24,394 nt of DNA from an uncultured bacterium (GCA_905215625.1 CAJMQQ010000043.1:1-24394); one strand, 5' to 3'; counted from the stretch's first letter, positions 17,019 to 23,643 are shown. The notes: generated from the letters alone by a model not told the origin. Numbers and translations: made by a program.

Positions 17019-17969
17019 TTACGCAAGATACATTTCAATTGCGTTTAATACTTCTTCTGGCCGCTCTAATTGGGGAATAGCTTTTGCGTCCTCAATACAG
17101 GTATATTCAATAGCGGCATTATAAAGCTTGTATTCTCTTAAACGTTCTTCGATAGAACGAATGGAGTTTCCTCCTATTAAATAGATACTGTTGTCGATTT
17201 TTTTCAATGCATTTGTAATATTACATTTTGTGTAGTGACATTGGACACTGGCGTAGATAGATTTTGGAGATTCTCCTATATGGGCAGATTCATAACATAA
17301 ATCAATATCAGATGCTTTTACCAGATAAGGATTGTGGAAGTAATCCTGGGTAAAGCGTTCTTTTAAAGATTTTTTACTTACTGCAATGTGATAGAGCAGT
17401 GTTCCAATAATCGGGGTATCTAAAATAAATTTTAAAAGCTTTGCACGTTTACCTGGGACAAAAGTATTTGTAAGGATGGATTCCGGATTAATAAAAAGAA
17501 GCCGATCGAAAAGTTCCGGATTAAGACTGCAAGCCATAATTGTAAAAGAGGCAGAGGATCCGGAAGCAATAACATCTGTGCGGTGTCCGATTTCAGAACG
17601 GATAAAATCCGTGAGAAGCTGGACATAAATATAGTTGGTATAAGTGATGTTGGGTTTTTCCGATAATCCGCATCCTAACAGGTCAATGACATAAACACAA
17701 TAATCCTGGCTGAGACTTTGAACTAACAGATCCCACTCGTGTCCACTAAATTCCGGCATCAGGTCGTGGATTAATAGAAGTGGTTTTCCTTCTCCCATTT
17801 TTCTATAACGAATATTTCCAAGTCTCCATTTATAACAGAGAGATTCGGAACTTTGCAGAAGATTTTTTGAAGTGGCAGAAAGTTTGATTCCCTGATTAAT
17901 GAGAACAGTTGCAGCAGCTGCCCCAGTAGAGAGGAGCAATATCGTAAGCAGTTTGTTTTTTGTTTTCAT
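17019..17969 (-). CDS. Membrane-anchored alpha/beta-hydrolase-fold protein, probably inactive as a classical hydrolase
   Basis: A 316-residue protein with an N-terminal hydrophobic segment (about residues 7-25, no lipobox) after a short basic start, so probably anchored with the body outside the cytoplasm. The rest resembles the alpha/beta-hydrolase fold: PLLLIHDL (63-70) corresponds to the usual LLLHG oxyanion strand, VYVIDLLGCGLSEKP (93-106) to the DxxGxGxS segment, and ASGSSAS (135-141) to the nucleophile elbow with Ser139. The expected acid and histidine seem lost: GGNSIRS (266-272) where an Asp-containing loop is usual, and DAKAIPQLERPEEV (294-307) where family members have a catalytic His (GHxPxxExP). 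It lies between two parS sites, opposite to its neighbours, with its own promoter. No substrate can be named. Confidence 0.75.
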   Translation of the reverse strand: MKTKNKLLTILLLSTGAAAATVLINQGIKLSATSKNLLQSSESLCYKWRLGNIRYRKMGEGKPLLLIHDLMPEFSGHEWDLLVQSLSQDYCVYVIDLLGCGLSEKPNITYTNYIYVQLLTDFIRSEIGHRTDVIASGSSASFTIMACSLNPELFDRLLFINPESILTNTFVPGKRAKLLKFILDTPIIGTLLYHIAVSKKSLKERFTQDYFHNPYLVKASDIDLCYESAHIGESPKSIYASVQCHYTKCNITNALKKIDNSIYLIGGNSIRSIEERLREYKLYNAAIEYTCIEDAKAIPQLERPEEVLNAIEMYLA

Positions 17970-17997
17970 AGCGACCTCCTAAAATTGGGTTGTTCCT

Positions 17998-18026
17998 ATT
18001 ATAATACACCAGACAGGTGAAAACAA
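17998..18026 (-). promoter_or_regulatory. Promoter of the hydrolase-fold gene
   Basis: On the minus strand TTGTTT (18026-18021) and TATAAT (18003-17998) are spaced by 17 bp, about 30 bp ahead of the ATG with AGGAGG. parS site 2 starts only 15 bp upstream of the -35 box, so ParB bound and spreading from it could influence this promoter (inference). Confidence 0.7.
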
Positions 18027-18040
18027 GGTGAAAATAGAAA

Positions 18041-18056
18041 TGTTTCACGTGAAACA
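18041..18056. promoter_or_regulatory. parS: parS site 2 (ParB-binding centromere site)
   Basis: A second TGTTTCACGTGAAACA identical to site 1, within a longer perfect 26-bp palindrome (18036-18061). It lies in the divergent intergenic region between the hydrolase-fold gene and parA, 135 bp before the parA start. Confidence 0.93.
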
Positions 18057-18123
18057 TTTCTGATGATTTTATGGAATTTTTAGAAGAATATGCAAGTTTA
18101 CCATAGGAATCAATAAAAAAGTG

Positions 18124-18132
18124 TGTTATAAT
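18124..18132 (+). promoter_or_regulatory. parA promoter, extended -10 type
   Basis: TGTTATAAT at 18124-18132 is a TGn-TATAAT extended -10 element. No good -35 hexamer is seen 17 bp upstream, which extended -10 promoters can tolerate. It is about 58 bp ahead of parA and about 70 bp from parS site 2. Confidence 0.55.
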
Positions 18133-18190
18133 GTGAAATACTTGACGAAATAGTTTTAGAATTAGTTGAAAGAGGGGATAGAGCCATATT

Positions 18191-18961
18191 ATGGGAAGAA
18201 TCATTGCAATTGCGAACCAAAAAGGCGGAGTAGGAAAAACTACAACAGCTATTAATCTGTCAGCTTGTCTGGCTGAGGCAGGACAGAAAGTCCTGGTTGT
18301 GGATTTTGATCCCCAGGGAAATGCGACAAGCGGATTTGGATTGGAAAAGGGCAGCATTGAAAACACCGTTTATCAGATGTTAATCGGAGAAAGTGCAATA
18401 AAAGATTGTATTGAAAAGGAAGTGCAGGAAAATCTGGATATTCTTCCATCTGATGTCAACTTAGCTGGCGCAGAAGTAGAATTACTGGAAATGGAAAATA
18501 AAGAAACATTATTAAAAAACAGTTTGAAAAAGGTAAAGAAGCAATATGACTTTATTATTATTGACTGTCCGCCTTCTTTAAATCTTCTGACCATCAATGC
18601 ACTGACTGCAGCAGATACTGTTATTGTTCCGATTCAGTGTGAATATTATGCATTAGAAGGATTGAGCCAGATCTTAAAAACGATTAATCTGGTAAAACGC
18701 AAATTAAACCGCAAGCTAGAACTGGAAGGAGTCGTTTTCACTATGTATGACGCGAGAACGAACCTGTCTTTAGAAGTGGTAGAAAGCGTGAAAAATAGTT
18801 TAAATGAAAATATATATAAAACGATTATTCCGAGAAACGTTCGACTGGCGGAAGCACCAAGTCACGGAATGTCCATTAATTTGTATGATTCTCGTTCCAG
18901 CGGCGCAGAAAGTTATCGTCTGCTGGCAGCAGAAGTGATAAGCAGAGGGGAAGAAATTTGA
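18191..18961 (+). CDS. parA: Chromosome partitioning ATPase ParA (Soj)
   Basis: ParA binds DNA non-specifically as an ATP dimer and drives origin segregation; in Bacillus, Soj also regulates DnaA. The deviant Walker A KGGVGKTT is at residues 11-18, followed by VVDFDPQGNATSGFG and the Walker B-like IIDCPPSL. Length 256 is normal for the chromosomal type, and no N-terminal helix-turn-helix is present. It is one base ahead of parB, so the two are co-transcribed, and two parS sites lie just upstream. Confidence 0.95.
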   Translation: MGRIIAIANQKGGVGKTTTAINLSACLAEAGQKVLVVDFDPQGNATSGFGLEKGSIENTVYQMLIGESAIKDCIEKEVQENLDILPSDVNLAGAEVELLEMENKETLLKNSLKKVKKQYDFIIIDCPPSLNLLTINALTAADTVIVPIQCEYYALEGLSQILKTINLVKRKLNRKLELEGVVFTMYDARTNLSLEVVESVKNSLNENIYKTIIPRNVRLAEAPSHGMSINLYDSRSSGAESYRLLAAEVISRGEEI

Positions 18962-18962
18962 T

Positions 18963-19886
18963 ATGGCAAAAGCAGCAAAAAAAGGATTAGGAAAAGGGTT
19001 AGGGGCGCTTCTTGGCGGTGATTTAACAGAAGAGACGAAAAAAGAAGAGCCTCAGGAAAAAATTGTTGTTGAAACGAAAATAGTAGAAGTTCCCAAAGAA
19101 GTTTATTTGAAAATTTCTATGATTGAACCCAATCAAGAGCAGCCTCGAAAAGAGTTTAATCAGGAACAGTTAGAAGAACTCGCAGAATCTATCCGGAATT
19201 ATGGCGTTCTGCAGCCGATTATGGTGCAGAAAAAGGGAGATTTATACGAAATCATCGCTGGAGAAAGACGCTGGAGAGCAGCAAAAATGGCTGGTTTAAA
19301 AGAAGTTCCAGTTATTATCAGGGATTTTGATCGTCAGAAAAAAATGGAGATCAGCCTGATTGAAAATGTACAGCGTTCAGACTTAAATCCGATAGAAGAA
19401 GCAATGGCATATCGCCAGTTAATTGAAGAATTTGGATTAAAACAGGAAGAAATCGCAGAACGGGTATCCAAAAACAGAGCAACGATTGCAAACAGTTTAA
19501 GATTGCTGAAATTAGACCCAAGAATCCAAGAACTTCTGGTACAGGGAGCCATTTCCAATGGCCATGCCAGAGCTCTTCTGGCAATTGAAGATCTGGAACA
19601 GCAATATGCGGCTGCAGAATTGATTGTGAAAAATGGATTGAGTGTCAGAGAAGTAGAAAAACTGGTTAAATCTCTTTTAAAGCCAGCAAGGGAAAAAGAA
19701 CCTAAAAAGGAAGAGAGGGATTTAAGCTTTATTTTTCAGGATTTAGAAGAGAGAATGAAAAGCATTATGGGAACCAAAGTAATGATTCACCGAAAGGATA
19801 AGAGCAAAGGCAGAATTGAAATTGAGTATTATTCTGAGGCAGAATTAGAGAGGATTGTAGAGTTAATTGAGTCTATCCAGAATTAA
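18963..19886 (+). CDS. parB: Chromosome partitioning protein ParB (Spo0J)
   Basis: ParB binds parS, spreads on DNA as a CTP-dependent clamp and loads SMC. The N-terminus KGLGKGLGALLGG is the segment that stimulates ParA. The CTP-binding box GERRWRAAK starts at residue 100, the ENVQRSDLNPIEEA block at 134-147, and a helix-turn-helix at about 158-181 recognises parS. The C-terminal ~50 residues form the dimerisation domain. Length 307 is normal. It follows parA by one base. Confidence 0.96.
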   Translation: MAKAAKKGLGKGLGALLGGDLTEETKKEEPQEKIVVETKIVEVPKEVYLKISMIEPNQEQPRKEFNQEQLEELAESIRNYGVLQPIMVQKKGDLYEIIAGERRWRAAKMAGLKEVPVIIRDFDRQKKMEISLIENVQRSDLNPIEEAMAYRQLIEEFGLKQEEIAERVSKNRATIANSLRLLKLDPRIQELLVQGAISNGHARALLAIEDLEQQYAAAELIVKNGLSVREVEKLVKSLLKPAREKEPKKEERDLSFIFQDLEERMKSIMGTKVMIHRKDKSKGRIEIEYYSEAELERIVELIESIQN

Positions 19887-19963
19887 ATCTGTTTTAGAGG
19901 AAAGACAGGATTAACAGTATTAGAAATGCAGAGTTACATTAAGACAGGGAGTGAAGCGGCAAA

Positions 19964-20497
19964 ATGACAAATGGCAGTATGGACAGCAATCTGTTTACCC
20001 AATTAGGGATAGACTCTAGTTATATTATAATAGGATTGTGTATTCTGACATTTATTCTCCTGATTACCGTAGTTGTATGTATTGCCAAAATCAACAAGCT
20101 GAACCGGACATATGACTATTTTATGAGAGGAAAAGATGCGGAAACATTAGAGGATTTTATTATAGAAATTTCAGAAGAAGTACGGCGGCTCCAGGAAGAG
20201 GACAGAGGCTCGAAGGAAACCATCCGCTCTATTAACCGAAATATCAGGGCGTCTTATCAGAAGTTTGGACTGGTTCGTTACAATGCATTCAAGGGAATGG
20301 GTGGAAATTTAAGCTTTGCCATGGCAATGCTGGATTACACCAACAGCGGTTTCGTGTTAAACTCGGTTCACAGCAGAGAGGGATGTTACCTTTATCTGAA
20401 GAGAGTTGATATGGGCCAGACAGACGGCCCGCTGGGGAATGAGGAAAAAGAAGCAGTAGAGCAGGCACTAGGCTATATTGAACCAAAAGATAATTAA
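19964..20497 (+). CDS. DUF4446-type single-pass membrane protein
   Basis: A 177-residue protein with one clear membrane segment at about residues 19-41 (IIIGLCILTFILLITVVV) and a cytoplasmic part starting with a charged, coiled-coil-like stretch (about 44-95). The conserved block YNAFKGMGGNLSFAMAMLDYTNSGFVLNSVHSRE is the recognisable core of the DUF4446 family found next to parAB in Clostridia. Function is unknown. It lies 77 bp after parB with no terminator between, so it is probably part of the parAB unit. GGGAG is found upstream of the first ATG; a second ATG at 19979 is possible. Confidence 0.8.
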   Translation: MTNGSMDSNLFTQLGIDSSYIIIGLCILTFILLITVVVCIAKINKLNRTYDYFMRGKDAETLEDFIIEISEEVRRLQEEDRGSKETIRSINRNIRASYQKFGLVRYNAFKGMGGNLSFAMAMLDYTNSGFVLNSVHSREGCYLYLKRVDMGQTDGPLGNEEKEAVEQALGYIEPKDN

Positions 20498-20533
20498 TCC
20501 CGATATAGCTAAAAAGCAATTAAAATTATATTC

Positions 20534-20562
20534 TTGACAATGACAGCATCTGCTGTTATACT
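20534..20562 (+). promoter_or_regulatory. gdhA promoter
   Basis: TTGACA (20534-20539) and TATACT (20557-20562) are spaced by exactly 17 bp. The predicted transcription start is near 20569, giving a leader of about 70 nt that contains a terminator hairpin before the ribosome-binding site AGGAGG (20627-20632). Confidence 0.82.
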
Positions 20563-20589
20563 TGAACTTAATAGAGAAAACAGGCAAAG

Positions 20590-20620
20590 AGGCCCTTCCG
20601 AGATAGGATGGGTCTTTTTT
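20590..20620 (+). terminator. Intrinsic terminator in the gdhA leader (possible attenuator)
   Basis: AGGCCCTTCC (20590-20599) pairs with GGATGGGTCT (20606-20615) with one mismatch and one G-U pair, loop GAGATA, followed by six T (20615-20620). Because the gdhA promoter is upstream of it, the hairpin is in the gdhA leader. It could be an attenuator, or also terminate read-through from the par unit. Confidence 0.75.
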
Positions 20621-20639
20621 GTAAAAAGGAGGAAAATCT

Positions 20640-21974
20640 ATGTCATATGTTGATGAAGTCTACGAGAGCGTTGTTGCAAAAAACCCAGGAGAAACAGAAT
20701 TTCATCAGGCAGTAAAAGAAGTTTTGGATTCTTTAAAGCTGGTAATCGAGGCAAATGAAGAAAAATACCGCAGAGAAGCGATTTTAGAGCGTTTGGTAGA
20801 GCCAGACAGAATCATTACATTCCGCGTTCCGTGGGTAGATGATAAGGGACAGGCACAGGTAAACAGAGGATACCGCGTACAGTTTAATGGAGCAATTGGA
20901 CCTTACAAAGGAGGACTTCGTCTGCATCCTTCCGTAAATCAGAGTATTTTGAAATTCCTGGGATTTGAGCAGGTATTTAAAAACTCTTTAACAGGACTTC
21001 CAATCGGCGGCGGAAAAGGCGGAAGCGATTTCGATCCGAAGGGTAAATCTGACAGAGAAGTAATGGCATTCTGCCAGAGCTTTATGACAGAGTTATATAA
21101 ATATGTTGGCGCAGATCAGGACGTACCGGCTGGAGACATTGGCGTAGGTGCAAGAGAAATCGGATATTTATATGGACAGTACAAAAAGATTACAAACCAG
21201 TATGAAGGTGTTCTGACTGGAAAAGGATTATCCTACGGCGGTTCTCTGGCTCGTAAGGAGGCAACTGGTTACGGCTTAGTATATATGGTTAACGAAATGC
21301 TGAAGCATGAGGGACAGGAACTGGAAGGTAAGACGGTTATTATTTCTGGTTCTGGAAATGTAGCAATTTATGCAACAGAAAAAGCACAGCAGTTAGGAGC
21401 AAAGGTAGTTGCTCTTAGTGATTCCAACGGTTATGTATATGACAAAGACGGAATTAAACTAGATGTGGTAAAAGAAATTAAAGAAGTACGCCGCGGCAGA
21501 ATTAAAGAGTATGCAGAGGCAGTTCCGACAGCAGTTTATACAGAAGGAAAAGGAATCTGGACTATTCCTTGTGATATTGCACTTCCATGCGCAACCCAGA
21601 ATGAGCTGAATTTAGAAGATGCAAAGACCTTAAAGGCAAACGGATGTATGCTGATTGCAGAGGGTGCGAATATGCCTTCTACAAGAGAAGCAACAGATTA
21701 CTATTTAGAGAGCGGAATCCTGTTTATGCCAGGAAAGGCAGCAAATGCCGGCGGAGTTGCAACTTCTGCACTGGAAATGACCCAGAATAGTGAGAGACTG
21801 TCCTGGAGCTTTGAAGAGGTAGACGAAAAACTTCATGGAATTATGGTTAACATTTTTGCAAAAGCAGCAGACGCAGCAGAACGCTATGGTGTTCCAGGCA
21901 ATTATGTAGCAGGTGCAAATATTGCAGGCTTTGAAAAAGTTGTTGAAGCGATGTTGGCTCAGGGTATTGTATAA
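20640..21974 (+). CDS. gdhA: Glutamate dehydrogenase (hexameric, probably NADP type)
   Basis: GdhA interconverts 2-oxoglutarate plus ammonia and glutamate. The 444-residue length is that of the hexameric small-subunit class. Catalytic and substrate residues fall at the positions known from Clostridium symbiosum enzyme (counting the Met): Lys90 in GPYKGG, Lys114, Lys126 in GGGKGG, and Asp166 in PAGDIG. The Rossmann motif is SGSGNVA, and the end of the second strand reads SDSNG, more like NADP-dependent enzymes (E. coli SDS) than the NAD-dependent C. symbiosum one (GPDG). Cofactor choice is inference. It has its own promoter and a leader hairpin. Confidence 0.94.
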   Translation: MSYVDEVYESVVAKNPGETEFHQAVKEVLDSLKLVIEANEEKYRREAILERLVEPDRIITFRVPWVDDKGQAQVNRGYRVQFNGAIGPYKGGLRLHPSVNQSILKFLGFEQVFKNSLTGLPIGGGKGGSDFDPKGKSDREVMAFCQSFMTELYKYVGADQDVPAGDIGVGAREIGYLYGQYKKITNQYEGVLTGKGLSYGGSLARKEATGYGLVYMVNEMLKHEGQELEGKTVIISGSGNVAIYATEKAQQLGAKVVALSDSNGYVYDKDGIKLDVVKEIKEVRRGRIKEYAEAVPTAVYTEGKGIWTIPCDIALPCATQNELNLEDAKTLKANGCMLIAEGANMPSTREATDYYLESGILFMPGKAANAGGVATSALEMTQNSERLSWSFEEVDEKLHGIMVNIFAKAADAAERYGVPGNYVAGANIAGFEKVVEAMLAQGIV

Positions 21975-21995
21975 TTATAAAAAGTAGTATATAAT
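21967..21995 (+). promoter_or_regulatory. Possible promoter of the DUF3881-type gene
   Basis: TTGTAT (21967-21972, overlapping the gdhA stop) and TATAAT (21990-21995) are spaced by 17 bp. The resulting leader of about 110 nt would hold two hairpins (22002-22022 and 22034-22061). Confidence 0.45.
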
Positions 21996-22033
21996 ATATA
22001 GCAATCCGGGCAAAGCCGGTTGTATGAAAAGAG

Positions 22034-22061
22034 ATAAGGCGGAGTTGATTCTTCGCCTTAT
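22034..22061 (+). terminator. Hairpin after gdhA, probable terminator
   Basis: ATAAGGCGGAG (22034-22044) pairs with CTTCGCCTTAT (22051-22061), loop TTGATT, with one G-U pair. The following tract TATATTCTTCG is T-rich but broken, so termination may be incomplete. A smaller hairpin (CAATCCGG/CCGGTTG, 22002-22022) precedes it. Confidence 0.6.
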
Positions 22062-22113
22062 TATATTCTTCGTGTTTTATGCAAGTTCAAAGAATGGTGA
22101 TGGAGGTGAAAAA

Positions 22114-22983
22114 ATGCATAAGTTTTTAAGAGCAGCAGGATTTTCTATGTATCAGACGAAGAAAGAGATAAAAAGTTTATTAAATATGTTAATGCAGGAA
22201 GAAAAAACAGAGTTGGAGTTTCATGGAGAATCGGAAAACTTATGTCAACTTTGTGTAGAAGCCGCCCCTGATATGGGAATTTGCATTGTAGGAGAAAAGA
22301 AAGAGAATGGAGAAATAGAACCGGAATATTATTTTCCATATCTGAACAGCAGCGAAGTGACTTCTAAGGCAGAGTGTTCCATTCAACGCCATACAGAAAG
22401 AGAGACCTTTGCCGGACTTTTGGATGAGTATAAAGTAGGTATTTCTTTGATTTATTATATGACGAATTCATTGGAGTACCGAATCCGCCGCAGCAAAAAG
22501 GAAGCTTGCAGCGTAAACGGCGCCAGGCTCAGCGGATTCAGCGTAAAAGGAAAAATTCTTCTTCCAATTCAGAAAACAGCGGTTCAGATTGAGCAGTCAA
22601 AGATTGCGTCCAATACCCGTTCTAATCTTCTGGAAGCGGCAAAAAACGGAGATGCAGAGGCCATTGATACGCTGACGATTGAAGATATTGATCTTTACTC
22701 CCAGGTAACGCGAAGAGTGGAAAAAGAGGACTTATATTCCATTATTGATACCTGTTTTATGCCTTGCGGCATTGAATGCGACCAGTATTCTGTGATTGGC
22801 TATATTAAGGCCATTGATAAAAAGGAAAATCGTTTTACTGGGGAATTGGTATATGATTTTGTAATAGAAGCCTGCGATTTAACGTTTCATGTGGGAATTA
22901 ATGAAAAAGATTTAGTCGGGGAACCAGAAGTGGGACGAAGATTTAAAGGGCAGATTTGGATGCAGGGAATTGCAGATTTTTGA
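22114..22983 (+). CDS. DUF3881-type protein of unknown function
   Basis: A 289-residue soluble protein starting MHKFLRAAGFSMYQTKKEI. The start at 22114 has GGAGGTG just upstream (22102-22108); an in-frame ATG at 22024 lacks a ribosome-binding site, and the extension would run through the gdhA terminator hairpin, so it is rejected. The N-terminal MHKFLRA-GF block recalls the Lachnospiraceae family DUF3881. There is no signal peptide, membrane segment or catalytic motif that I recognise. The C-terminal third (EDLYSIIDTCFMPCG ... YDFVIEACDLTFHVGIN) looks like a beta-rich domain. Function is not known. It is the last gene before the interrupted tRNA-Arg. Confidence 0.7.
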   Translation: MHKFLRAAGFSMYQTKKEIKSLLNMLMQEEKTELEFHGESENLCQLCVEAAPDMGICIVGEKKENGEIEPEYYFPYLNSSEVTSKAECSIQRHTERETFAGLLDEYKVGISLIYYMTNSLEYRIRRSKKEACSVNGARLSGFSVKGKILLPIQKTAVQIEQSKIASNTRSNLLEAAKNGDAEAIDTLTIEDIDLYSQVTRRVEKEDLYSIIDTCFMPCGIECDQYSVIGYIKAIDKKENRFTGELVYDFVIEACDLTFHVGINEKDLVGEPEVGRRFKGQIWMQGIADF

Positions 22984-22985
22984 CC

Positions 22986-23014
22986 TTGATTTTTCCATGA
23001 AAATAGGGTAGTAT
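22986..23014 (+). promoter_or_regulatory. Promoter of the interrupted tRNA-Arg
   Basis: TTGATT (22986-22991) and TAGTAT (23009-23014) are spaced by 17 bp and lead to a start near 23021, a few bases before the tRNA 5' end at 23030. Confidence 0.5.
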
Positions 23015-23029
23015 ATATAAGTGAGTTTT

Positions 23030-23069
23030 GTCTCTGTAGCTCAGCAGGATAGAGCGTTCGCCTCCTAAG
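23030..23069 (+). pseudogene. 5' half of tRNA-Arg(CCT), interrupted at the anticodon loop
   Basis: The sequence fits a tRNA up to the anticodon: acceptor GTCTCTG, TA, D-stem GCTC/GAGC with loop AGCAGGATA, anticodon-stem 5' strand TTCGC, loop CTCCTAA and one G. The expected 3' strand GCGAA, the T-arm and the CAGAGAC acceptor are missing; unrelated sequence follows. No matching 3' half is seen anywhere in the window. It shares CGCCTCCTAAG with the intact tRNA downstream. I interpret it as the left junction of an inserted element. Confidence 0.75.
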
Positions 23070-23153
23070 GTTACGTTACAACGCTCACCTTGGAAAAACC
23101 TTAGTTGGGAGCTGAGTCCGATAATTACGGAGGCTGACAAAAAAATTAAATAC

Positions 23154-23230
23154 GTCCCAATAGCTCAGTTGGATAGAGCACACGCCTCCTAAGCGTGGGG
23201 TCGGAGGTTCAAGTCCTCTTTGGGACGCCA
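23154..23230 (+). tRNA. tRNA-Arg(CCT), complete
   Basis: A full cloverleaf is seen: acceptor GTCCCAA/TTGGGAC, D-stem GCTC/GAGC, anticodon stem CACGC/GCGTG with loop CTCCTAA (anticodon CCT, codon AGG), variable GGGTC, T-stem GGAGG/CCTCT with loop TTCAAGT, then GCCA with encoded CCA. Its acceptor, anticodon-stem and D-loop sequences differ from the broken copy 84 bp upstream, so it is not a simple duplicate. A strong terminator follows directly. Confidence 0.93.
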
Positions 23231-23239
23231 GCTAACAAC

Positions 23240-23278
23240 GCCGAAAGCCTTTGTTTTCAAGGGTTTTCGGCTTTTTTT
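23240..23278 (+). terminator. Intrinsic terminator after tRNA-Arg
   Basis: A 14-pair stem (23240-23253 with 23258-23271, two G-U pairs) with a TTTT loop, followed by seven T (23272-23278). Confidence 0.9.
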
Positions 23279-23386
23279 AACAAATTCCAGTGTGATTGCT
23301 GAGACGAAATAATGTTTTCAAATTTTACTTCAAATTCTGATTTTTGACAAGCCCTAAAAAATCGAACTGCTGTGATAAGACAAAAA

Positions 23387-23510
23387 TTTCTGCTAATCAT
23401 TAGCAGAAAAAGGGCCGTTTTTGCTAATGAAAATGCCCTTCCAGCTAATTAGGTGAAAAATCGTGCTAAAAACCTTGCTAATACAAAAGGCGGATGTTCC
23501 GAGTGCTAAG
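23387..23510. repeat. Cluster of GCTAAT repeats with an 11-bp inverted repeat
   Basis: GCTAAT or one-mismatch forms begin at 23392, 23423, 23444, 23465 (GCTAAA), 23477 and 23505 (GCTAAG) in direct orientation, and ATTAGC is inverted at 23399-23404. The first pair forms a perfect inverted repeat TTTCTGCTAAT-C-ATTAGCAGAAA (23387-23409). Spacings are 31, 21, 21, 12 and 28 bp, several close to whole helical turns, as in arm-type integrase sites or replication iterons. The 23279-23640 stretch holds no gene I can support. Confidence 0.6.
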
Positions 23511-23548
23511 CCGTTATAAGAAATAAAATTGAATATTACCATGTACAT

Positions 23549-23597
23549 AGAGCGTCTATTTGCCCCTGTATCGGGGATGGATAGACGCTCTTTTTTT
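23549..23597 (+). terminator. Large hairpin with T-run ahead of the element's first ORF
   Basis: AGAGCGTCTAT (23549-23559) pairs perfectly with ATAGACGCTCT (23581-23591). An inner CCCC/GGGG stem lies inside, and seven T follow (23591-23597). It resembles the end of a small RNA or an attenuator in the leader of the following genes, which start 46 bp later. Confidence 0.75.
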
Positions 23598-23643
23598 ATG
23601 CCCAAAATTCATGGGTAAATCTGAAAGATTGGAGGTTTGATTT

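Noticed and set aside
22024..22113. 30-residue N-terminal extension of the DUF3881-type protein
   Set aside because: It runs through the gdhA terminator hairpin and has no ribosome-binding site, while the ATG at 22114 has GGAGGTG.
23030..23153. Group I intron in the tRNA-Arg(CCT) anticodon loop
   Set aside because: Such introns are known at this site, but only about 84 bases follow the break, far too few for the catalytic core, and no 3' exon is present.
23387..23510. CRISPR array
   Set aside because: The repeats are only 6-7 bases long with unequal short spacers; no CRISPR-like repeat or cas gene is seen.
23393..23605. 70-codon minus-strand open frame in the element leader
   Set aside because: It reads through the terminator hairpin and the GCTAAT repeats and has no recognisable features.
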